From Mesostigma viride (lineage: Eukaryota > Streptophyta > Mesostigmatophyceae > Mesostigmatales > Mesostigmataceae), in the NCBI GenBank assembly GCA_009746045.1, contig RPFO01002213.1, positions 1 to 58,098 of the forward strand: DNA of 58,098 nucleotides, given 5' to 3'. The notes below the pieces were generated by a model, which saw only the letters and a list, made by a program, of their open reading frames with translations, searched no databases and was not told where the DNA came from. This document shows positions 1-12,200 of the stretch, piece after piece (the stretch's first letter is position 1; the number at the start of each line of letters is the position of its first letter). Both the position numbers and the translations under genes were made by a program.

Positions 1-1243
1 GGCGCAAAAGAAGGCCACCGGAGCTGTATGGGCCATCGCCGAAGAAGATTGACTCGCGAGGAAATCACATCAAGGTACAGGCCTCGCGTCAGACTGCGCC
101 TTGCCCTACTCGTGGCATGCCGCTTGAGATGCCTCGTTTGCTGGTGGGAGGCCCACACTAAATCACTAATCGAAAATTACTTGGGAAATGTTGTCTCGGG
201 CTGATGGACATGTGTGCCCCTCAATTGCGGAGTTAAATTGGATGTATAATTGAATGAAATACATTATTACATTCCATGCATCGATGCTCGAGTCATCGCG
301 ATATCTGAATATCTTACATAATTACAGACCCATCAATTGGAAGATCAGAAAGCTCCAGTGCATCTGCTCTACGACCGGACGTCTCAATCGTACGTAGTGC
401 TTTCGAGTTATAATTACCCTCAATGTATGTCTGGAAAATCCACGTGCAGGCAGTGTCAAATGCATGGTATATGAACTAGTTATGTACATGTCAAGATGAT
501 GACAGTCAAGCGAGGCCATACATGTTGACGGACAAGTGAGCCTGTAGACCTACGTCGATCCCCAGTTCCTCGATGTCGTGCGCAGCCCCGATATCATCAG
601 ATTTCCAATCCCCAACGGCCGTCGGCTCCGCAAAATCCACGTTCGCGATTAAACAGTGCAACCGCGAGGGCCGTTCTAACTTGTAATCCACCTATATAAT
701 GGGCTCCGTCTCGTCACCGTGCGTTCGCATCAACAGGACAGCCACGGGTGTCGCGACGTCTCGGACGCTGTGCACTACACGCATCATCTCGGTCATCGCA
801 GCCGTCGAGCACGTCACAAGCATCAATTATTCTCTGGACGAATTCTCGTGACCGTGTTGATATTAATGTCTGCCAACTTCACGACTGTGAACAGCAGCCT
901 CACGCACGTCCGGTCCATCCGACTCCGTCAGGCGGTGTTGCGAATGGCGTCCTGCGTGCAAAAACCAGTACATGAAGGACAATAATGTTAGCCCGTTAGA
1001 CAGATTTGTCTGTGGTTCCGCTTACAGCAGTACTAATCACCCGTTACGCGGATTTCGGGCAAGTGGGTATCCTCCTACATTACATGTATCCAATTATGGA
1101 CGGGAGATTTAAAATGGGAAACAAGTATCAGCGAACCCAGAATCAAGGTATCCACGCAACGGTTTTGAAGAAACGGCTATGTACATATAGACACAATGAA
1201 CTGAACAAAACTTTAGTAGCTCACTCGTCGTTCACTTGTTAGT

Positions 1244-1363
1244 CGTAACGGAGGCAGTCATTCAGTCAGTTTGCAAGTTCAGTTGGCAAGTACGGAAACA
1301 CACGCAAGTGCGTAACGGAGGCAGTCAGTCAGTCAGTTTGCAAGTGCAGTTGGCAAGTACGGA
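1244..1363. repeat. 67-bp tandem duplication
   Basis: Two direct copies begin with CGTAACGGAGGCAGTCA at 1244 and 1311. Both run through AGTTTGCAAGT and GTTGGCAAGTACGGA. An inner CAGT microrepeat varies in length between the copies. No palindrome lies inside the unit. Confidence 0.8.
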
Positions 1364-2177
1364 CCACCAACCGCGTGTGTACGTCCATGATATCGCAATA
1401 TAATCAAGAATAACAGGGAACGGTTAATGTATCCTTTACGCAGCTTTTTCGTTCAGGGCATGTTGAAATAACGAAAGTGGGGTCAGGTGTTCGAACCTTC
1501 CAAGTGCCGAATTTTTTACGAACCAGCGCATTCACGAACCTTGCACTGGGGACGCGGTGGACGTGTACCATTACCCCGGCCTAATTCTAGCATTGTACAC
1601 AAGGGGCGGTGGCTAGCAGTAAAGAAGGGCATCCTAGTCATAACGCTGGGCAAGTTTAAAAGCACCAACGGCCGTTGAGTAGGAAAAAAAAAGAGCAGGA
1701 GAAGAGCACGTCGACGTTTCAACAGCAAGACAAAAATATTGAACCCCGAGTACCAATGAAAATGCTTTCATGCATGTCCACCCCGACGAGGCACAAATTC
1801 ATGCATGCCCACCCCGACGAGGCACAAATTAATGAACGACAGATTTCTCACCCCCCCCCGGCACATGGAACAAGTGCCATCGCACGCACACACTTTGTAG
1901 ACAGGAGAGTTTCGAGAGTCCAACGGCCGTTGGCTCGGAGAAATTGACAGTACACCAGTAAAGACATTAAAATTATCACTTTGTTGTCTTATGTGTGCCG
2001 TGTCATTTCCCAAGGTCAAAAGCCGTCAACTTCTGCACCTCTTGTCCCTCCCACCCGTACGCACTAAGCATGCCCACCTTACACTACCACATGTGGCTCT
2101 TGAGAAAACTCCCCCCGACGATGCACATGTGCCATTCACGCACACACCTTCAGACAAGGCTATCAGTTTTTCGAAGT

Positions 2178-2490
2178 CCAACGGCCGTTGGCTCCGAGAA
2201 ATGCTGTTACAACTCAAAATTACAATGGTGACATCCACGAGCTAGTGGTACGCCGAACAAGTGCTTGTATGACATATGGCGACTGCCCGTGAGGAAAAGT
2301 CCACCACCACACACGGTCAGTTTTTTGAGTCCAACGGCCGTTGGCTCCGAGAAATGCTGTTACAACGCAAAATTACAATGGTGACATACATGAGCTAGTG
2401 GTACGCCGAACAAGTGCTTGTATGACATATGGCGACTGCCCGTGAGGAAAAGTCCACCACCACACACGGACAGTTTTTTGACTCCAACGC
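2178..2490. repeat. 153-bp tandem duplication bounded by palindromes
   Basis: The first copy starts at the palindrome at 2179 and the second at the palindrome at 2332. Both continue through GAGAAATGCTGTTACAA and GTGGTACGCCGAACAAG. The duplication ends in a truncated palindrome (GACTCCAACGCAAG) near 2482. The unit edges coincide with palindromes, which suggests that they served as recombination or slippage endpoints. Confidence 0.85.
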
Positions 2491-2825
2491 AAGAACAGAC
2501 GTAATGCACACCAAGTGACCAAGTGGCAAGATAAAGACACCCTTGCCAATCTCTACCCACAAAAACTTAGCCCCGAAATCCGTAGCCCCGAAATCCGTGA
2601 TTGATTTGTACATTGTAGATGACAATGCAGCGATCACATGTATTCTGAAACCAACACGTTTTTACCTAGTTATCATGGTAACCAATTTATGGTTACCTAG
2701 TTATCCATGGCTAGAAAGTTGTAAATACACGATGTGGCCACACACGCCATAGATGAAAATCATAACCAGATCACGCACATGATCATGGAAGGGGACTCTA
2801 TTGATCTCAAAAAAGAAAGCTCAAG

Positions 2826-2880
2826 ACACCCTACACCCTACACCCTACACCCTACACCATACATCCTACAACCTACACCC
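2826..2880. repeat. CCCTACA heptamer run, degenerate telomere-like
   Basis: Four clean ACACCCT units are followed by decayed ones. The plant and green-algal telomere C strand is CCCTAAA, so this is only telomere-like. It lies just left of the large satellite block, and a G-rich telomere-like tract lies just right of the block at about 16355. Confidence 0.55.
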
Positions 2881-2917
2881 TTAACTCTCCACCCTTAGCT
2901 TACGTGACCTTTTTTTC

Positions 2918-2986
2918 GGAGAAATGTCCGAGTGGAATGCTATGTATGGGGTAACTTTCCCAAGGGTTCGAATCCCTCTTTCTCCA
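2918..2986 (+). pseudogene. trnS: Truncated organelle-type tRNA-Ser
   Basis: The acceptor arms 2918-2924 (GGAGAAA) and 2979-2985 (TTTCTCC) pair perfectly over 7 bp. The D-arm start TCCGAGTGG and the T-loop GGTTCGAATCC are typical of class II organelle tRNA-Ser. A long variable arm (GGGGTAACTTTCCC) is present. The rest of the D arm and the 5' anticodon stem are missing: GAGTGG runs straight into AATGCTATG, a loss of roughly 18 nt. The lowest T-stem pair is an A-C mismatch. It is probably a nuclear copy of a plastid or mitochondrial tRNA and is not functional. Confidence 0.7.
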
Positions 2987-3095
2987 TTAGAGTTTTGTTT
3001 AGCTTCTATTCTCGTCTACACATAATTCACACGAAGTACGCTTGCAAATACTTTATTACTATTTTGTTTGATATACTACACTAATATTATAATTG

Positions 3096-3256
3096 TTGTG
3101 TGTGTGTGTTGTTCACGTGTGCGTGTGTGTGTTGTGTGTGTTGTGTGTGTTGTGCGTGTGCGTGTGCGTGTGCGTGTGCGTGTGCGTGTGCGTGTGCGTG
3201 TGCGTGTGCGTGTGTGTGTGTATATAATTTTTTGTTGTGTGTGTGTGTTGTGTGTT
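3096..3256. repeat. TG / GCGTGT simple repeat
   Basis: Alternating purine-pyrimidine DNA: (TG)n, then about ten GCGTGT hexamers, then TG runs and a short TATATAATTTTTTG interruption. It forms the left border of the 40-bp satellite and shares its GTGTGTG component, so it may be the seed of that array. Alternating sequence of this type can adopt Z-DNA. Confidence 0.9.
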
Positions 3257-3257
3257 G

Positions 3258-6200
3258 TACGTGCAAGGTGTATGTACATGTGTGTGCAGCCGGCCCTTGC
3301 GTGCGCGGTGTGTGTACGTTTCTGTGCAGCCGCCCCTTGCGTGCGCGGTGTATGTACGTGTGTGTGCATGCCGGCCCTTGCGTGCATGGTGTGTGTACGT
3401 GTGTGTGCAGCCGCCCCTTGCGTGCGCGGTGTATGTACATGTGTTTGCACTCGCCCATTGCGTGCGCGGTGTATGTACGTGTGTGTGCAGCCGCCCCTTG
3501 CGTGCGCGGTGGATGTACGTGTGTGCGCACTCGCCCCTTGCGTGCGCGGTGTATGTACGTGTGTGTGCAGCCGCCCCTTGCGTGCGCGGTGTATGTACAA
3601 TGTACATGTGTGTGCATCCTTGTCCTTGCGTGCATGGTGTATGTACATGTGAGTGCCGTCGCCCCAACCGTGCATTGTGTATGTACGTGTGTGTGCAGCC
3701 GCCCCTTGCGTGCATGGTGTGTGTACATGTGTGTGCATCCTTGTCCTTGCGTGCATGGTGTATGTACATGTGTTTGCACTCGCCCCTTGCGTGCGCGGTG
3801 TGTGTACGTGTGTGTGCAGCCGCCCCTTGCGTGCATGGTGTGTGTACATGTGTGTGCATCCTTGTCCTTGCGTGCATGGTGTGTGTACATGTGTGTGCAG
3901 GCCGCCCTTGCGTGCGCGGTGGATGTACATGTGCGGGCAGTTGCCCCTTGCGTGCGCGGTGTATGTACATGTGTTTGCACTCGCCCCTTGCGTGCGCGGT
4001 GTATGTACATGTGTGTGCAGCCGCCCCTTGCGTGCATGGTGTATGTACATGTGCTTGCACTGGCCCCGTGCGTGCGCGGTGTATGTACGTGTGTGTGCAG
4101 CCGCCCCTTGCGTGCGCGGTGTATGTACGTGCGTGTGCAGCCGCCCCTTGCGTGCGCGGTGTATGTACATGTGTGTGCATCCTTGTCCTTGCGTGCGCGG
4201 TGTATGTACATGTGTTTGCACTCGCCCCTTGCGTGCGCGGTGGATGTACATGTGTGTGCAGCCGCCCCTTGCGTGCATGTTTATGTACATGTGTGTGCAG
4301 TCGCCGGCCCCGTGCGTGCGCAGTGGATGTACGTGTGTGTGCAGCCGCCCCGTGCGTGCATGGTGTGTGTACGTGTGTGTGCAGCAGCCCTTGCGTGCGC
4401 GGTGTATGTACGTTTCTGTGCATGCCGGCCCTTGCGTGCATGGTGTATGTACATGTGCTTGCACTGGCCCCTTGCGTGCGCGGTGTATGTACGTGTGTGT
4501 GCAGCCCCCCTTGCGTGCGCGGTGTATGTACGTGTGTGCGCACTCGCCCTTGCGTGCGCGGTGTATGTACGTGTGTGTGCAGCCGCCCTTGCGTGCGCGG
4601 TGTATGTACATGTGTGTGCAGCCGCCCCTTGCGTGTGCGGTGGATGTACATGTGCGGGCAGTTGCCCCTTGCGTGCGCGGTGTATGTACATGTGTTTGCA
4701 CTCGCCCCTTGCGTGCGCGGTGTATGTACATGTGTGTGCAGCCGCCCCTTGCGTGCATGGTGTATGTACATGTGCTTGCACTGGCCCCGTGCGTGCGCGG
4801 TGTATGTACGTGTGTGTGCAGCCGCCCCTTGCGTGCGCGGTGTATGTACGTGTGTGCGCACTCGCCCCTTGCGTGCGCGGTGTATGTACGTGTGTGTGCA
4901 GCCGCCCCTTGCGTGCGCGGTGTATGTACATGTGTGTGCATCCTTGTCCTTGCGTGCGCGGTGTATGTACATGTGTTTGCACTCGCCCCTTGCGTGCGCG
5001 GTGTATGTACATGTGTGTGCAGCCGCCCCTTGCGTGCATGGTTTATGTACATGTGTGTGCAGTCGCCCCGTGCGTGCGCAGTGTATGTACGTGTGTGTGC
5101 AGCCGCCCCTTGCGTGCGTGGTGTGTGTACATGTGAGTGCAGCCGCCCCTTGCGTGCGCGGTGTATGTACGTGTGTGTGCAGCAGCCCCTTGCGTGCTTT
5201 GTGTGTGTACATGTGTGTGAATCCTTGTCCTTGCGTGCATGGTGTGTGTACGTGTGTGTGCAGCCGCCCCTTGCGTGCATGTGGATGTACATGTGAGTGC
5301 CGTTGCCCCTTGCGTGCGCGGTGTATGTACGTGTGTGTGCAGCCGTCCCTTAATTGCGTGCGCGGTGTGTGTACGTGTGTGTGCACTCGCCCCTTGCGTG
5401 CGCGGTGTATGTACGTGTGTGCAGCCGCCCCTTGCGTGCGCGGTGTATGCCAGTGTGTGTGCATGCCGGCCCTTGCGTGCAAGGTGGTGTGTAAGTGTGT
5501 GTGCAGCCCCTTGCGTGCATGGTGTATGTACGTGTGTGTGCAGCCGGCCCTTGCGTGCATGGTGTGTGTACATGTGAGTGCAGCCGTCCTTCCGTGCATG
5601 GTGTGTGTACGTGTGTGTGCAGTTGCCCCTTGCGTGCGCAGTGTATGTACGTGTGTGTGCATGCCGGCCCTTGCGTGCATGGTGTGTGTACGTGTGTGTG
5701 CAGTTGCCCCTTGCATGCGCGGTGTATGTACATGTGAGTGCAGCCGCCCAAGAGTATGTACATGTGAGTGCCGTCGCCCCTAATTGCGTGCATTGTGTGT
5801 GTAAGTGTGTGTGCAGCAGCCCCTTGCGTGCGCGGTGTATGTACGTGTGTGTGCAGCCGCCCCTTGCGTGCATGGTGTATGTCCATGTGAGTGCCGTTGC
5901 CCCTTGCGTGCGCGGTGTATGTACGTGTGTGTGCAGCCGTCCCTTAATTGCGTGCGCGGTGGATGTACATGTGCGGGCAGTTGCCCCTTGCGTGCGCGGT
6001 GTATGTACGTGTGTGTGCAGCCGTCCCTTGCGTGCGCGGTGTATGTACGTGTGTGTGCAGCCGCCCCTTGCGTGCATGGTGAGTGTAAGTGTGTGTGCAG
6101 CAGCCCCTTGCGTGCGCAGTGTATGTACGTGTGTGTGCAGCCGCCCCTTGCGTGCGCGGTGTGTGTATACTGTGTGTGCATGCCGGCCCTTGCGTGCATG

Positions 6201-9200
6201 GTGTGTGTACGTGTGTGTGCAGCCGCCCCTTGCGTGCGCGGTGTGTGTACGTGTGTGTGCACTCGCCCCTTGCGTGCATGGTGTATGTACATGTGAGTGC
6301 CGTTGCCCCTTGCGTGCGCGGTGTATGTACGTGTGCGTGCAGCCGTCCCTTAATTGCGTGCGCGGTGTGTGTACGTGTGTGTGCACTCGCCCCTTGCGTG
6401 CGCGGTGTATGTACGTGTGGGCAGCCGCCCCTTGCGTGCGCGGTGTATGCCAGTGTGTGTGCATGCCGGCCCTTGCGTGCAAGGTGTGTGTAAGTATGTG
6501 TGCAGCCCCTTGCGTGCATGGTGTATGTACGTGTGTGTGCAGCTGCCCCTTGCGTGCGCGGTGTGTGTACGTGTGTGTGCAGCCGCCCCGTGGTTGCGCG
6601 GTGTATGTACATGTGTGTGCAGTTGCCCCTTGCGTGCGCGGTGTATGTACGTGTGTGTGCAGCCGCCCCTTGCGTGCGCGGTGTAGGTACGTGTGTGTGC
6701 AGCCGCCCCAAGCGTGCGCGGTGTGTGTACATGTGTGTGCAGTTGCCCCTTGCGTGCGCGGTGTATGTACGTGTGTGTGCAGCCGCCCCGTGGTTGCGCG
6801 GTGTATGTACATGTGTGTGCAGTTGCCCCTTGCGTGCGCGGTGTATGTACGTGTGTGTGCAGCCGGCCCTTGCGTGCGCGGTGTAGGTACGTGTGTGTGC
6901 AGCCGCCCCAAGCGTGCGCGGTGTGTGTACATGTGTGTGCAGTTGCCCCTTGCGTGCGCGGTGTGTGTACGTGTGTGTGCAGCCGCCCCTTGCGTGCGCG
7001 GTGTATGTACGTGTGTGTGCAGTTGCCCCTTGCGTGCGCGGTGGTTTTCGTGTGTGTGCAGCCGGCCCAAGCGTGCGCGGTGTGTGTACGTGTGTGTGCA
7101 GTTGCCCCTTGCGTGCGCGGTGTGTGTACATGTGTGTGCAGTTGCCCCTTGCGTGCGCGGTGTGTGTACATGTGTGTGCAGTTGCCCCTTGCGTGCGCGG
7201 TGTATGTACGTGTGTGTGCAGCCGCCCCTTGCGTGCGCGGTGTAGGTACGTGTGTGTGCAGCCGCCCCAAGCGTGCGCGGTGTGTGTACATGTGTGTGCA
7301 GTTGCCCCTTGCGTGCGCGGTGTGTGTACGTGTGTGTGCAGCCGCCCCTTGCGTGCGCGGTGGATGTACGTGTGTGTGCAGTTGCCCCTTGCGTGCGCGG
7401 TGGATGTACGTGTGTGTGCAGCCGCCCCTTGCGTGCGCGGTGTGTGTACATGTGAGTGCAGCTGCCCCAAGCGTGCGCGGTGTGTGTACATGTGTGTGCA
7501 GTTGCCCCTTGCGTGCGCGGTGGATGTACGTGTGTGTGCAGCCGCCCCTTGCGTGCGCGGTGTAGGTACGTGTGTGTGCAGCCGCCCCAAGCGTGCGCGG
7601 TGTGTGTACGTGTGTGTGCAGTTGCCCCTTGCGTGCGCGGTGTGTGTACATGTGTGTGCAGTTGCCCCTTGCGTGCGCGGTGTATGTACGTGTGTGTGCA
7701 GCCGGCCCTTGCGTGCGCGGTGGATGTACGTGTGTGTGCAGCCGGCCCTTGCGTGCATGGTGTGTGTACGTGTGTGTGCAGCCGGCCCTTGCGTGCGCGG
7801 TGGATGTACATGTGTGTGCAGTCGCCCCTTGCGTGCGCGGTGTGTGTACATGTGAGTGCAGCTGCCCCAAGCGTGCGCGGTGTATGTACGTGTGTGTGCA
7901 GCCGCCCCGTGGTTGCGCGGTGTATGTACATGTGTGTGCAGTTGCCCCTTGCGTGCGCGGTGTATGTACGTGTGTGTGCAGCCGGCCCTTGCGTGCGCGG
8001 TGTAGGTACGTGTGTGTGCAGCCGCCCCAAGCGTGCGCGGTGTGTGTACATGTGTGTGCAGTTGCCCCTTGCGTGCGCGGTGTGTGTACGTGTGTGTGCA
8101 GTTGCCCCTTGCGTGCGCGGTGTGTGTACATGTGTGTGCAGTTGCCCCTTGCGTGCGCGGTGTATGTACATGTGTGTGCAGTTGCCCCTTGCGTGCGCGG
8201 TGTATGTACGTGTGTGTGCAGCCGCCCCTTGCGTGCGCGGTGTAGGTACGTGTGTGTGCAGCCGCCCCAAGCGTGCGCGGTGTGTGTACATGTGTGTGCA
8301 GTTGCCCCTTGCGTGCGCGGTGTGTGTACGTGTGTGTGCAGCCGCCCCTTGCGTGCGCGGTGGATGTACGTGTGTGTGCAGTTGCCCCTTGCGTGCGCGG
8401 TGGATGTACGTGTGTGTGCAGCCGCCCCTTGCGTGCGCGGTGTGTGTACATGTGAGTGCAGCTGCCCCAAGCGTGCGCGGTGTGTGTACATGTGTGTGCA
8501 GTTGCCCCTTGCGTGCGCGGTGGATGTACGTGTGTGTGCAGCCGCCCCTTGCGTGCGCGGTGTAGGTACGTGTGTGTGCAGCCGCCCCAAGCGTGCGCGG
8601 TGTGTGTACGTGTGTGTGCAGTTGCCCCTTGCGTGCGCGGTGTGTGTACATGTGTGTGCAGTTGCCCCTTGCGTGCGCGGTGTATGTACGTGTGTGTGCA
8701 GCCGCCCTTGCGTGCGCGGTGGATGTACGTGTGTGTGCAGCCGGCCCTTGCGTGCATGGTGTGTGTACGTGTGTGTGCAGCCGGCCCTTGCGTGCGCGGT
8801 GGATGTACATGTGTGTGCAGTCGCCCCTTGCGTGCGCGGTGTGTGTACATGTGAGTGCAGCTGCCCCAAGCGTGCGCGGTGTATGTACGTGTGTGTGCAG
8901 CCGCCCCGTGGTTGCGCGGTGTATGTACATGTGTGTGCAGTTGCCCCTTGCGTGCGCGGTGTATGTACGTGTGTGTGCAGCCGGCCCTTGCGTGCGCGGT
9001 GTAGGTACGTGTGTGTGCAGCCGCCCCAAGCGTGCGCGGTGTGTGTACATGTGTGTGCAGTTGCCCCTTGCGTGCGCGGTGTGTGTACGTGTGTGTGCAG
9101 CCGCCCCTTGCGTGCGCGGGGGATGTACGTGTGTGTGCAGCCGGCCCTTGCGTGCATGGTGTGTGTACGTGTGTGTGCAGCCGGCCCTTGCGTGCGCGGT

Positions 9201-12200
9201 GGATGTACATGGGTGTGCAGTCGCCCCTTGCGTGCGCGGTGTAGGTACGTATGTGTGCAGCCGCCCTTGCGTGCGCGGTGTATGTACGTGTGTGTGCAGC
9301 CGCCCCGTGGTTGCGCGGTGTATGTACATGTGTGTGCAGTTGCCCCTTGCGTGCGCGGTGTATGTACGTGTGTGTGCAGCCGGCCCTTGCGTGCGCGGTG
9401 TAGGTACGTGTGTGTGCAGCCGCCCCAAGCGTGCGCGGTGTGTGTACATGTGTGTGCAGTTGCCCCTTGCGTGCGCGGTGTGTGTACGTGTGTGTGCAGC
9501 CGCCCCTTGCGTGCATGGTGTGTGTAAGTGTGTGTGCAGCCGGCCCTTGCGTGCGCGGTGGATGTACGTGTGTGTGCATGCCGGCAATTGCGTGCAAGGT
9601 GTGTGTACGTGTGTGTGCAGCTGCCCCAAGCGTGCGCGGTGTGTGTACATGTGTGTGCAGTTGCCCCTTGCGTGCGCGGTGGATGTACGTGTGTGTGCAG
9701 CCGCCCCTTGCGTGCGCGGTGTAGGTACATGTGTGTGCAGCCGCCCCAAGCGTGCGCGGTGTGTGTACGTGTGTGTGCAGTTGCCCCTTGCGTGCGCGGT
9801 GTGTGTACATGTGTGTGCAGTTGCCCCTTGCGTGCGCGGTGTATGTACGTGTGTGTGCAGCCGGCCCTTGCGTGCGCGGTGTGTGTACATGTGAGTGCAG
9901 CTGCCCCAAGCGTGCGCGGTGTGTGTACATGTGTGTGCAGTTGCCCCTTGCGTGCGCGGTGGATGTACGTGTGTGTGCATGCCGGCAATTGCGTGCATGG
10001 TGTGTGTACGTGTGTGTGCAGCCGCCCCTTGCGTGCGCGGTGTGTGTACGTGTGTGTGCACTCGCCCCTTGCGTGCGCGGTGGATGTACAGGTGTGTGCA
10101 GCCGCCCCTTGCGTGCATGGTGTATGTACATGTGTGTGCAGCCGCCCCTTGCGTGCGCGGTGGATGTACATGTGTGTGCAGTTGCCCCTTGCGTGCGCGG
10201 TGTATGTACGTGTGTGTGCAGCCGGCCCTTGCGTGCGCGGTGTGTGTACATGTGAGTGCAGCTGCCCCAAGCGTGCGCGGTGTGTGTACATGTGTGTGCA
10301 GTTGCCCCTTGCGTGCGCGGTGGATGTACGTGTGTGTGCATGCCGGCAATTGCGTGCATGGTGTGTGTACGTGTGTGTGCAGCCGCCCCTTGCGTGCGCG
10401 GTGTGTGTACGTGTGTGTGCACTCGCCCCTTGCGTGCGCGGTGGATGTACAGGTGTGTGCAGCCGCCCCTTGCGTGCATGGTGTATGTACATGTGTGTGC
10501 AGCCGCCCCTTGCGTGCGCGGTGGATGTACATGTGTGTGCAGCCGAACCTTGCGTGCATGGTGTGTGTACCTGTGCGTGAAGTCGCTCCTTGCGTGCATG
10601 GTGTGTGTACGTGTGTGTGCAGCCGCCCCTTGCGTGCATGGTGTATGTACATGTGAGTGCCGTTGCCCCTTGCGTGCGCGGTGTATGTACGTGTGTGTGC
10701 AGCCGTCCCTTAATTGCGTGCGCGGTGTGTGTACGTGTGTGTGCACTCGCCCCTTGCGTGCGCGGTGTATGTACGTGTGTGCAGCCGCCCCTTGCGTGCG
10801 CGGTGTATGCCAGTGTGTGTGCATGCCGGCCCTTGCGTGCAAGGTGTGTGTAAGTGTGTGTGCAGCCCCTTGCGTGCATGGTGTATGTACGTGTGTGTGC
10901 AGCTGCCCCTTGCGTGCGCGGTGTGTGTACGTGTGTGTGCAGCCGCCCGGTGGTTGCGCGGTGTATGTACATGTGTGTGCAGTTGCCCCTTGCGTGCGCG
11001 GTGTATGTACGTGTGTGTGCAGCCGCCCCTTGCGTGCGCGGTGTAGGTACGTGTGTGTGCAGCCGCCCCAAGCGTGCGCGGTGTGTGTACATGTGTGTGC
11101 AGTTGCCCCTTGCGTGCGCGGTGTATGTACGTGTGTGTGCAGCCGCCCCGTGGTTGCGCGGTGTATGTACATGTGTGTGCAGTTGCCCCTTGCGTGCGCG
11201 GTGTATGTACGTGTGTGTGCAGCCGCCCCTTGCGTGCGCGGTGTAGGTACGTGTGTGTGCAGCCGCCCCTTGCGTGCATGGTGTGTGTACATGTGAGTGC
11301 AGCCGGCCCTTGCGTGCATGGTGTGTGTACGTGTGTGTGCAGTTGCCCCTTGCGTGCGCGGTGGATGTACGTGTGTGTGCAGCCGGCCCTTGCGTGCGCG
11401 GTGTGTGTACATGTGAGTGCAGCCGCCCCAAGCGTGTGTACATGTGTGTGCAGTTGCCCCTTGCGTGCGCAGTGGATGTACGTGCGTGTGCATGCCGGCA
11501 ATTGCGTGCATGGTGTGTGTACGTGTGTGTGCAGCCGCCCCTTGCGTGCGCGGTGTGTGTACGTGTGTGTGCACTCGCCCCTTGCGTGCGCGGTGTATGT
11601 ACGTGTGTGCAGCCGCCCCTTGCGTGCGCGGTGTATGCCAGTGTGTGTGCATGCCGGCCCTTGCGTGCAAGGTGTGTGTAAGTGTGTGTGCAGCCCCTTG
11701 CGTGCATGGTGTATGTACGTGTGTGTGCAGCTGCCCCTTGCGTGCGCGGTGTGTGTACGTGTGTGTGCAGCCGCCCCAAGCGTGCGCGGTGTATGTACGT
11801 GTGTGTGCAGCCGGCCCTTGCGTGCATGGTGTGTGTACGTGTGTGTGCAGCCGGCCCTTGCGTGCGCGGTGGATGTACATGTGTGTGCAGTCGCCCCTTG
11901 CGTGCGCGGTGTAGGTATACGTATGTGTGCAGCCGCCCCTTGCGTGCGCGGTGTAGGTACGTGTGTGTGCAGCCGCCCCAAGCGTGCGCGGTGTATGTAC
12001 GTGTGTGTGCAGCCGCCCTTGCGTGCGCGGTGGATGTACGTGTGTGTGCAGCCACCCCTTGCGTGCGCGGTGTATTTACGTGTGTGTGCAGCCGCCCCAA
12101 GCGTGCGCGGTGTGTGTACGTGTGTGTGCAGTTGCCCCTTGCGTGCGCGGTGTGTGTACATGTGTGTGCAGTTGCCCCTTGCGTGCGCGGTGGATGTACG

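Larger units (their letters stand above)
1..2825. other. Gene-poor region with dispersed palindromes
   Basis: I see no convincing gene here. Open frames are under about 90 codons and match nothing I recognise. The stretch holds palindrome copies near 609 (variant), 1669, 1921, 2179 and 2332, and two local duplications listed separately. A short direct repeat containing CACCCCGACGAGGCACAAAT occurs at about 1780-1830. Unspliced exons of an unknown gene cannot be excluded. Confidence 0.5.

Noticed and set aside
506-985. Short genes near the left end of the window
   Set aside because: Frames are short, overlap on both strands and include a palindrome variant. No motif or splice context supports them.
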